Positions 32,432 through 38,955 of a DNA stretch of 51,750 nt are shown here, piece by piece. The stretch comes from an uncultured Oscillospiraceae bacterium. GTDB taxonomy: Bacteria; Bacillota; Clostridia; Oscillospirales; Oscillospiraceae. Within the stretch, counting starts at the first letter, position 1. Each line of letters opens with the position of its first letter. Where the stretch lies: NCBI GenBank assembly GCA_947625815.1, contig CANQPU010000015.1, positions 1 through 51,750 on the forward strand, read 5' to 3'. Both the position numbers and the translations under genes were made by a program. Below the pieces are notes generated by a model. It made no database searches. It saw only the letters and a list, made by a program, of their open reading frames with translations, and was not told the DNA's origin.

Positions 32432-32450
32432 TGTCTTCGATCAAATCGTC

Positions 32451-34289
32451 TTACTCAACGCGGACAAGTCCGCCGGAGGTAGCCACGTACCGCTGCCCGT
32501 CGATCTCCATTGGCTCGTGGACGCTCCCAAACGCGCCGGCGATGTCCAGCGCGTACTCCCCGGCAAGCTCCATCGTCCCGGCCTGCGCGTCAAGCCGGTA
32601 TACCCGCCAGGACCAGGAGGCACGGTTGAACCGGCCATCCTCATCTGGAAACATGGTCAGGATGCCAACTGTCCCGTCTTCGTAGAGCCGCCAGGTGAAG
32701 TCGTAGCGGCCTCCTTCAGGAAGCTTACCCAGCTCCGCGGCCTCCACCGCTGCGCCGTTTTCACCGATGGAGATAAGATCGAAGCTCCGGGGTGTACCGT
32801 CGTACCTGAGATATTTCCCACCGCCCAGCGGGATGAACGCGCTGAGCTCGCCCATGGGGTTGCTGATCCAGACAAGACCGTCGATCCCGTTGACCTGCTC
32901 CAGGGAGAGGCCCGTGTCGGAAAATGTAAGATCCTTGAGCTCCAGCGTCAGCACCCTGGCGCCCACCAGGCGATTGCCGCTATTCTCCACGGTCAGCAAC
33001 GCCCGGTCCTCCTCCCAGACCACGTCAACAAGCATGGGAGCATTAAAGCCCTCCAGGCTGTATGTCACACGCTCCGTGCCCCCCTCCGGGTCATATGTCC
33101 AGGCGGCCAGGCCCCGGCCCATCTCACCGGCGGCCAGGTAGAGTCCGTCGCGGATGGAGACCGACAGGAACCGGGCGTCCCCCAGCTCATCCCGGCCCAG
33201 CCGACCCTGGTAGCGCACGTTTTCACCGCGTGTGAAGAAGTAGAGCTCGGTGGCCTCCTCATACCCGCACTCCGCCGCCAGAAATCCGGGACCGTAGTGA
33301 ATGGTGTCGATGTTGCCATAGAGCACCCGGCTCCGGGTCTCCCCGCCGGGGGCAAAGGTGGTGACCGCCGCCCAGCTTACGCGTGTGGGCTCACCCAGGA
33401 TGAGGATGTCCTCTTCCCCGCGGGGGAGCTCCTGGCCGTCAATGATGGTCTCAGGTACAAAGCCCTCCTGGCCGGTGATGTCGGTCCAGCCGCAGGCGCA
33501 CTGGCCGCCGGTAGTGACCAGGGTCACGTATTTTCCGCTGTCGTCCAGCATCGCCGCCTTCAGGCTGCCCCTCTGGCGGATGGTCCCGACGACGGCCGGG
33601 GAGGCCGGATCCGTCAGATCCAATGTCTGCGCCATGGCCCAGGGGGTGTCGTCAAATGTGCCCTCCACCGGGCCCGGCTCCATGGGCCGGTCCCCCACGG
33701 CCACAAGCTTCGGGAGATCCTGGCCGCCCACCAGGAAAAGCGACTGGACCGCCGCGTCCAGCTGCACCGCCCTTCCGGGCCCGCCGGCGACTGAGGCCAC
33801 ATAGAGCGTGCAATCGCTGACATAGTACACATACCCACCCCAAGCCAGGGCCTTTGCGCCGGAGTCCACCTGAGGAGAAGCAAGGGACCCGCCCTTGTAT
33901 CCCTGACTGTCCCCGCTCCCGTGGTCGTCATGGCGAGAGAGATACGCCAGAAGCTCCGGGAGTGAGCCATATTTGTCCGAAGTCGCGGGCTCTTTTGGTG
34001 TTTCCGGAAGGCCCTGTGTCTCGCCGGTCTCCGGGTCGCCGGGGACTGTGTCGTAGTAGCTGTCGTAAGTCGGGTCCGCGTCGGAGTGATCGGGCGTGTC
34101 GTTGCCCGTCATGAGCTTCGGCAGCGCCAGGGCCGTGACGCCCACGATCACCGTAAGAGAAGCCGCCAGAGCCGCCCAGCGGGCGAAGATGCCGTTCCTT
34201 TTCTTTTTCGCCCGCCTCAGCTCGTCCGTCTCCCGGAGGGTGCGACTGTCCAGGCCCTCCAGGGCCTCCAGAATATCCATATTTTTCAC
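32451..34289 (-). CDS. Membrane-anchored beta-propeller protein, probable anti-sigma factor
   Basis: 612 residues. A short cytoplasmic N-terminus (MKNMDILEALEGLDSRTLRE..., 1-37), one membrane helix (about 38-58), an acidic Pro/Thr linker, then a large extracytoplasmic domain with repeated beta blades (ALAWGGYVYYVSDCTLYVAS, DARFLSVSIRDGLYLAAGEM, SLEGFNAPMLVDVVWEEDRALLTV), like the secreted beta-propeller (PF09826-like) family. It overlaps the ECF sigma gene by ATGA, the standard arrangement for a sigma/anti-sigma pair. The cytoplasmic tail would hold the sigma factor and the propeller would sense an outside signal; this role is inferred from context. Confidence 0.8.
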   Translation of the reverse strand: MKNMDILEALEGLDSRTLRETDELRRAKKKRNGIFARWAALAASLTVIVGVTALALPKLMTGNDTPDHSDADPTYDSYYDTVPGDPETGETQGLPETPKEPATSDKYGSLPELLAYLSRHDDHGSGDSQGYKGGSLASPQVDSGAKALAWGGYVYYVSDCTLYVASVAGGPGRAVQLDAAVQSLFLVGGQDLPKLVAVGDRPMEPGPVEGTFDDTPWAMAQTLDLTDPASPAVVGTIRQRGSLKAAMLDDSGKYVTLVTTGGQCACGWTDITGQEGFVPETIIDGQELPRGEEDILILGEPTRVSWAAVTTFAPGGETRSRVLYGNIDTIHYGPGFLAAECGYEEATELYFFTRGENVRYQGRLGRDELGDARFLSVSIRDGLYLAAGEMGRGLAAWTYDPEGGTERVTYSLEGFNAPMLVDVVWEEDRALLTVENSGNRLVGARVLTLELKDLTFSDTGLSLEQVNGIDGLVWISNPMGELSAFIPLGGGKYLRYDGTPRSFDLISIGENGAAVEAAELGKLPEGGRYDFTWRLYEDGTVGILTMFPDEDGRFNRASWSWRVYRLDAQAGTMELAGEYALDIAGAFGSVHEPMEIDGQRYVATSGGLVRVE

Positions 34290-34840
34290 ATCAATTCCTC
34301 CTTTGTCAGATAGTCCCGGAGCCCGCGCCTTATGCGGAAAAGCAGGCTCTTGACCCGCCCCGCGCCAATGCCGCAGTACCGGGCTATCTCATCCAGTGAG
34401 TCCATATAGTAGTACCGGCCCACGAACACCCGCCGGGACAGCGGTGAGAGGCGCCGCAGGTATTCGTTTATGGCCTCTGAGAGCGCCAGCCTGTCGCACA
34501 GCTCCGCCCCCGCCCCGTCCGGCACGCACTCCTCCAGCTCGGCCAGGGACGCCAGCCCCTCCGACGGACGGCGCTTCTGTCTCGTCTCGCTCTTGAGCCG
34601 GTCAATGGCCCGCCGCCGGACCACGCTGGCAAGGAACGCCGCCAGGGACTGCGGTCTCTGGGGTGGAATAGACTGCCAGGCCGTCAGGAGCGTGTCGTTG
34701 ACGCACTCGGCCGCGTCTTCGGGACTGCCCAACACATTTTGGGCGATTTTTGTGAGATACCCACCCAGCTCCCGCTGAGTCTCAACAATGGCGGTCTCGT
34801 CCCGCGACCAAAAGAGCTCGATGATCTCATTTTCTCCCAC
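34286..34840 (-). CDS. ECF-type RNA polymerase sigma factor
   Basis: 184 residues. Region 2 is ELGGYLTKIAQNVLGSPEDAAECVNDTLLTAWQ, with SLAAFLASVVRRRAIDRLKSE. Region 4 is LSPLSRRVFVGRYYYMDSLDEIARYCGIGAGRVKSLLFRIRRGLRDYL. GTG at 34840 is the most likely start, with AAGGGG about 9 bp upstream; longer in-frame readings would begin before the predicted transcription start. Its 3' end overlaps the beta-propeller anti-sigma gene. An ECF-like promoter, GGAAC-15-GTC, lies just upstream, suggesting positive autoregulation. Confidence 0.9.
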   Translation of the reverse strand: MGENEIIELFWSRDETAIVETQRELGGYLTKIAQNVLGSPEDAAECVNDTLLTAWQSIPPQRPQSLAAFLASVVRRRAIDRLKSETRQKRRPSEGLASLAELEECVPDGAGAELCDRLALSEAINEYLRRLSPLSRRVFVGRYYYMDSLDEIARYCGIGAGRVKSLLFRIRRGLRDYLTKEELM

Positions 34841-34882
34841 AGCTCCACGCCCCTTTTCGAAGGTCCCTTCACCTATTATGTC

Positions 34883-34905
34883 GACAAACGCGCGGGTTTG
34901 GTTCC
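34883..34905 (-). promoter_or_regulatory. Candidate ECF promoter (autoregulatory)
   Basis: Minus strand GGAACC (plus 34900-34905) then GTC (plus 34883-34885), with 15 bp between GGAAC and GTC. This is the common ECF pattern (GGAAC, N15-16, GTC). The predicted start is about 35 nt before the sigma GTG. Confidence 0.5.
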
Positions 34906-34924
34906 GGTTTTTTAAAATTTTCCC

Positions 34925-35010
34925 ACGTTCGCCAGCAACACGCACCCGCTGGTCTGCTTCACGTTCTTCACGCTTTCCGAGCGGAGCTTGCGGAGAGCGG
35001 TGTCGTTGAA
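34925..35010 (-). pseudogene. mobC-like gene fragment
   Basis: 86 bp closely similar to 22826-22911, the 3' part of the intact MobC-like gene; on the minus strand it reads NDTALRKLRSESVKNVKQ. No start, RHH domain or stop remains. It marks the former extent of the second element. Confidence 0.88.
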
Positions 35011-35088
35011 TTACAGATCCAGGCGCCGGTCCCGACCCGGGCCCTCTGATCCGTCCCGCTCATTGCGCGGGAACCGGGCGCGGACATC

Positions 35089-35117
35089 TTGATTGTGTCG
35101 GCACAATGTGCTATAAT
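35089..35117 (+). promoter_or_regulatory. Promoter of plsY operon
   Basis: TTGATT at 35089-35094, 17-bp spacer, perfect TATAAT at 35112-35117. The leader to 35233 is about 110 nt. The rest of the gap 34841-35232 holds the ECF promoter and the mobC scrap. Confidence 0.8.
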
Positions 35118-35232
35118 AGCCCTGCGCGTGGAGATCCTATATGATTTTCGGCCGCCGCGTTTCCGTCTTGTCGGGCGGGAACGCGGACGTGGGAGAAAGA
35201 AACAGCCGGCAGCGCGCATGGGGGAACAAGGT

Positions 35233-35841
35233 ATGGGAAAAACGGTATTTTATATTGTGCTGTGCTATCTATCGGGCAGCGTCCTGTATGCCAACGTCTT
35301 CGGCGGGCTCTTTGGCGTCCGGAAGCGGTACGCCGAGAGCGCCGACAGAAATCCCGGCGTTACCAACGCCTACAAATACGGCGGCTTCTGGTGCGGGACG
35401 CTGACGCTCGTCTGCGAGCTGGCCAAGGGCGCCCTCCCGGTCTTCTGCGCCCGGTTCGTGCCGGGGCTGCGGGACTGGGCCATGCCGGTCATCATCGCCG
35501 CGCCCGTGGTGGGCCACGTCCTGCCTGTCTTCTATGACTTTCGCGGCGGGAAGGGCATCGCCGTCACCTTCGGGTGCCTTTTGGGCCTCTTCCCCTACAC
35601 CCGGCCCCTGGCCATTCTGGCGGCGTCCTTCATCTTCTTCTCCGTGGTGATCAAGATCTACCCCCACTATTATCGGACCATCGCCGCCTTTGTCATCGCG
35701 GGCATCGCGATGCTGATCTGCCCCGTCCGGGCGGACGTGCTGGCCAGCTTTTTGTTTGACGTGGCGCTCGTATGCCTGCGGCTTGTCCTGGGCCATGAGG
35801 AAAAAGAGAAATTTGAGGTAAAGCTTTTATGGATGCGCTGA
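35233..35841 (+). CDS. plsY: Glycerol-3-phosphate acyltransferase PlsY
   Basis: 202 residues and about five membrane helices. It transfers acyl from acyl-phosphate to glycerol-3-phosphate, the first step of phospholipid synthesis. PlsY motifs: LSGSVLYANVFGGL at the start, NPGVTNAYKYGG, and GHVLPVFYDFRGGKGIAVTFG. The ATG at 35233 has GGGGG 9 bp upstream; an ATG at 35218 is possible. Overlap of 13 bp with the following glycosyltransferase suggests one lipid-synthesis operon. Confidence 0.93.
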   Translation: MGKTVFYIVLCYLSGSVLYANVFGGLFGVRKRYAESADRNPGVTNAYKYGGFWCGTLTLVCELAKGALPVFCARFVPGLRDWAMPVIIAAPVVGHVLPVFYDFRGGKGIAVTFGCLLGLFPYTRPLAILAASFIFFSVVIKIYPHYYRTIAAFVIAGIAMLICPVRADVLASFLFDVALVCLRLVLGHEEKEKFEVKLLWMR

Positions 35842-36944
35842 TACTTTCCTGCGGCACCGGCGGCGGACACGATTCCGCCGGCAGGGCCGTGGAGCAGGAG
35901 CTGCTGGCCCGGGGCCACCACGTGACGCTTCTGGATCCCTATACTCTGCGGGGGGAGCGGACCTCCCACAACGTCAACAACGCCTACATCTCCCTGGCGC
36001 AGCGGGTCCCCTCCGCCTTCGGGGCGGTCTACGCCCTGGGGAACGCCGTCCGGCGGCTTCCGGGGCGGTCCCCGGTCTACTACATAAACCGGGCCATGGC
36101 CCCCATCCTGGAAAAGTACCTCCTGGCTCACCCCTGCGACGCCATCATCATGCCCCACCTTTTCCCGGCGGAGATCGTCACCAACATGAAGCGGCGCGGG
36201 ATGGCTGTTCCCGCCACGTTTTTCGTGGCCACGGACTATGCCTGCATCCCCTTCACCGAGGAGACGGACTGCGACTACTACATCACCCCCGCCCCGGAAT
36301 TTACCGCCGAATTTGTCTCCCGGGGCATCCCGGAGGAGCGAATCGTCCCCCTGGGGATCCCCGTCCGGCGGGAATTCACCGCCGGCGGCAGTCAGGCGGC
36401 CTCCCGGGAGCTTTTGGGCCTTGAGGACGGGCTCCGCCACATCCTGGTGGCCGGCGGGAGCATCGGCGCCGGGCATCTGGACGCCTCCGTCCGGGCGCTC
36501 ACAGGCCACTTCGGCGACAGCGCCCGCATCACCGTCATCTGCGGGAGCAACAAGCCGCTCTATGAAAAGCTGACGAAGGAGCTGGGCGGGACCTGTGAGA
36601 TCATCTCCTTCACCCCCCACATAGCCGACTACATGCGCTGCGCCGACATCTTCATCTCTAAGCCCGGCGGGCTCTCCTCCACCGAGGCCGCCGCCGTGGG
36701 CACGGCCCTGATCCACATCACCCCCATCCCCGGCTGTGAGACCCGAAACATGGAGTTCTTCGCCCGGAACGGCCTGTGTATCCCCGTCACCAACCCCCGG
36801 ACCGAGCTGGCGGAGGCCTGTGACCGGCTGCTCGCGGGCTCCGCCCGGGCGGAGATGATCCAGCGGCAGCACTCCGTCCTGCCCCGCAACGCCGCCGCCA
36901 ACATCTGCGATCTCATCGAGTCCGCCTGCGCGGGCGTTCACTGA
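35829..36944 (+). CDS. GT28-type diacylglycerol glycosyltransferase (MGDG synthase/UgtP-like)
   Basis: 371 residues. The N-terminal MGDG-synthase domain opens with LILSCGTGGGHDSAGRAVEQEL, the glycine-rich loop of the family. The C-terminal nucleotide-sugar domain contains VAGGSIGAGHLDASV, ISKPGGLSSTEAAAVGTALIHITPIPG and an ENxxF-like METRN/F block. Such enzymes add glucose or galactose to diacylglycerol to make membrane glycolipids and lipoteichoic acid anchors. GAGGT precedes the ATG. Location after plsY supports a lipid role; the sugar is not known. Confidence 0.9.
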   Translation: MDALILSCGTGGGHDSAGRAVEQELLARGHHVTLLDPYTLRGERTSHNVNNAYISLAQRVPSAFGAVYALGNAVRRLPGRSPVYYINRAMAPILEKYLLAHPCDAIIMPHLFPAEIVTNMKRRGMAVPATFFVATDYACIPFTEETDCDYYITPAPEFTAEFVSRGIPEERIVPLGIPVRREFTAGGSQAASRELLGLEDGLRHILVAGGSIGAGHLDASVRALTGHFGDSARITVICGSNKPLYEKLTKELGGTCEIISFTPHIADYMRCADIFISKPGGLSSTEAAAVGTALIHITPIPGCETRNMEFFARNGLCIPVTNPRTELAEACDRLLAGSARAEMIQRQHSVLPRNAAANICDLIESACAGVH

Positions 36945-36957
36945 ACGGAGGGTCCCT

Positions 36958-37623
36958 ATGTCCCCACGATTTCCGCCTGTCCGCTCGCCTGAGGAGCTTC
37001 TGGACCTGGTGACCGAGGTGGGCTTTCTCCCCTTTTTCGCCAACCCCATCCCCGGCTTCTCCGTGGAGGAGTGCTGTCCGAAGGAGCTTTGGTTTGCCAA
37101 GGACACGGACGGCCCCTGGGAGTGGAAGGGCCCGGCCGCCAGAAGCGGCCGGTGCGTCTACGGCAAGCTCTTCCAGAAAAAAGCCGGCTTCGTGAGCCGG
37201 GAGTGGTTCCCGGACCTGGCCAACTTCCGCCGGGACGGCTATGATTTTGACGCCCGGTTCGACGACGGGCTGGCCCCCATCCGGGACCGGGACCTTTACG
37301 ACGCCGTGGCCCGCCGGGGCGCCGTCCTGTCCCCGGAGCTGAAGGAGCTCTGCGGGCGGGAGGGCTTTGACACCTCCCTTACGCGCCTTCAGATGCAGAC
37401 CTACCTGTGCGTCGCCGATTTCGTCTACTCCCTGGACCGGCACGGCCGGCCCTACGGCTGGGGGGTTGCCCGGTTCACCACGCCGGAGGCCCTGCTCGGC
37501 CCCGAACCCGTGACCTCCGCCTACGGCGCGGACCCGCGGGAGTCCCGGGAGCGGATCCTCTCCCATCTGCGCGCCCTGCTCCCCAACGCCGACAGCCGCC
37601 GGCTGGAAAAGCTCCTCGGCTGA
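36958..37623 (+). CDS. AlkZ-related protein
   Basis: 221 residues, soluble. Motifs such as LLDLVTEVGFLPFFANPIPGFSVEE, DGPWEWKGPAARSG, WFPDLANFRRDGYDFDARF and RLQMQTYLCVADF agree with a clostridial family usually named AlkZ-related, after the AlkZ/YcaQ DNA glycosylases. The catalytic QxR/QxD motif of AlkZ is not evident, so glycosylase activity should not be assumed. It starts 13 bp after the glycosyltransferase, with GGAGGG upstream, and is followed by a strong terminator. Confidence 0.65.
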   Translation: MSPRFPPVRSPEELLDLVTEVGFLPFFANPIPGFSVEECCPKELWFAKDTDGPWEWKGPAARSGRCVYGKLFQKKAGFVSREWFPDLANFRRDGYDFDARFDDGLAPIRDRDLYDAVARRGAVLSPELKELCGREGFDTSLTRLQMQTYLCVADFVYSLDRHGRPYGWGVARFTTPEALLGPEPVTSAYGADPRESRERILSHLRALLPNADSRRLEKLLG

Positions 37624-37647
37624 CAGAAAAGCCCCCTCCCGGCATAT

Positions 37648-37688
37648 AAAAGCCCGCCGGACCGTTTCTCGGTCCGGCGGGCTTTTTT
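37648..37688 (+). terminator. Strong terminator after the plsY operon
   Basis: A 16-bp perfect stem (37648-37663 with 37671-37686), 7-nt loop, T6. It is shared by the convergent YitT gene. Confidence 0.93.
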
Positions 37689-37703
37689 GTCCGATTGGCT
37701 TTT

Positions 37704-38564
37704 TCATATCTCCCGGAAGCCCTTTCCGATGATCTGGGAGGAGTTGACCATGGTGATAAAGGCGTGGGCGTCGATGCTCCTGATGTAGTTTCTCAGGTAC
37801 ACCGCCTGCCTCCTGGTGAGGACCGTGGTGATCATGACCTCCGCCTTTCCCGTGAAGGCGCCCTCGGCGCGGGTGATGGTGGCGCCCCTGCGGAGCGTGG
37901 TGAGGATATAGTCCTTGACCTCCGTCGGATGGGAGGAGATGATGGTGCAGTATTTCCGGGAGTTGATGCCGTCGATGACGATATCCACCAAAAACACCTT
38001 CATGAGCAGGCCCGTCAGGCTGTAAAGCGCCGTTTTTACGTCGAAAATGAAGAACGTGCAGGCGGTGATGGCAAAATCGGGCACCAGCAGCGCCTTGCCC
38101 ACCTCCAGGGAGGTCCGCTTGGACAGGATCATGGCGATGATGTCCGTCCCGCCGGTGGAGGCGCCGATGTTGAACACCAGCCCCGTGCCCACGCCGGGCA
38201 GGATGACCGCCCAGAGCACCTCCAGGAGCGCGTCGTCTGTGAGGGGCGCGGAGAGGGGCACGAGCCACTCGAACAGCGCCACATACACCGACAGGGCCAC
38301 GGAGGCGTAGATCGTCCCCCAGCCGAAGCTCCGGCCCAGAAAGAGGAAGCCCACGGCGATGAGGACGGCGTTGATGATGAACATGGCCCCGGACACGTTG
38401 AGTCCCGGCCAAAGCGCCGACATGATGACGGCCAGCCCCGACGTGCCGCCCATGGCGAAGTGGTTGGGCGATTTGAAGAGCGCGATGCCCGCGGCGGTGG
38501 CGATGAGCCCCAGGTTGAGCACGAAAAACCACACGGCCCACTGCTTCGGTGTTTTTTTGACCAT
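37704..38564 (-). CDS. YitT family membrane protein (DUF2179)
   Basis: 286 residues. Five to six membrane helices (to about 190) with GGTSGLAVIMS and NIGASTGGTDIIAMIL, then the cytoplasmic DUF2179 domain SRKYCTIISSHPTEVKDYI and GAFTGKAEVMITTVLTRRQ ending with SSQIIGKGF. YitT proteins are transporter-like, mostly without an assigned substrate. GGGGGA precedes the ATG. It is monocistronic with its own promoter. Confidence 0.92.
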   Translation of the reverse strand: MVKKTPKQWAVWFFVLNLGLIATAAGIALFKSPNHFAMGGTSGLAVIMSALWPGLNVSGAMFIINAVLIAVGFLFLGRSFGWGTIYASVALSVYVALFEWLVPLSAPLTDDALLEVLWAVILPGVGTGLVFNIGASTGGTDIIAMILSKRTSLEVGKALLVPDFAITACTFFIFDVKTALYSLTGLLMKVFLVDIVIDGINSRKYCTIISSHPTEVKDYILTTLRRGATITRAEGAFTGKAEVMITTVLTRRQAVYLRNYIRSIDAHAFITMVNSSQIIGKGFREI

Positions 38565-38600
38565 AAAGAATCCCCCCTCGTCCTTGATAGAGGCAAGGAC

Positions 38601-38629
38601 ATTATAGCCGTTTTCCCCGGTACTTTCAA
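38601..38629 (-). promoter_or_regulatory. Promoter of the YitT gene
   Basis: Minus strand TTGAAA (plus 38624-38629), 17-bp spacer, perfect TATAAT (plus 38601-38606). Confidence 0.8.
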
Positions 38630-38659
38630 GAGCAAATCGCCCCGCCGCGGCCGTCTGCC

Positions 38660-38688
38660 TTCACCATCCCTCCCTCAGCGCATAGAAT
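38660..38688 (+). promoter_or_regulatory. Possible feoAB promoter
   Basis: TTCACC at 38660-38665, 17-bp spacer, TAGAAT at 38683-38688. Weak -35. GAATG and CATTC flank an 8-bp spacer over and after the -10 box, a possible operator, but it does not match a Fur or DtxR consensus. Confidence 0.35.
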
Positions 38689-38720
38689 GGCATAGCACAT
38701 TCAGGAAAGGATAGCTTGTT

Positions 38721-38945
38721 ATGGATCTTACGCTTGACTCCCTGCCGGAGGGGGGCGCGGGAATCGTCTCGCGGGTGCGCTGGGGCGGGGAGCTGCGGGC
38801 GCGGCTCATGGACCTGGGCTTCACGCCCGGGGCCCGGGTGGAGTGCCTGTTCTCCGCGCCCTCGGGGGACCCGCGGGCCTATCTCATCCGCGGCTCCGTC
38901 ATCGCCCTGCGCTCCTCCGACGCCGGGGGCATCCAGCTGAATTAG
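38721..38945 (+). CDS. feoA: Ferrous iron transport protein A
   Basis: 74 residues, SH3-like FeoA domain: LPEGGAGIVSRVRWGGELRARLMDLGFTPGARVEC, then IRGSVIALRSSDAGGI. A small cytoplasmic partner of FeoB. AAGGAT lies upstream of the ATG. The gap to feoB is 10 bp, so the two are co-transcribed. Confidence 0.93.
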   Translation: MDLTLDSLPEGGAGIVSRVRWGGELRARLMDLGFTPGARVECLFSAPSGDPRAYLIRGSVIALRSSDAGGIQLN

Positions 38946-38955
38946 GAGGACTGCC

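Larger units (their letters stand above)
31742..35010. mobile_element. Decayed second element of the same family
   Basis: The left end is complete (att core, terminator, arm repeats), the integrase is truncated and internally deleted, and the right limit is a scrap of the mobC-like gene. Between them lies an ECF sigma/anti-sigma pair. The relaxase, xis and HTH_36 genes are gone. No third att copy was found, so the right limit is only a minimum; the sigma pair might be cargo or chromosomal DNA joined by deletion. Confidence 0.6.

Noticed and set aside
32067-33794. 575-codon plus-strand frame crossing the integrase remnant and the beta-propeller gene
   Set aside because: It runs through the terminator at 32399-32431 and unrelated regions; no start signal or domain.
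38683-38706. GAATG...CATTC as a Fur or DtxR box before feoAB
   Set aside because: Only 5-bp half-sites with an 8-bp gap; it does not match either consensus.
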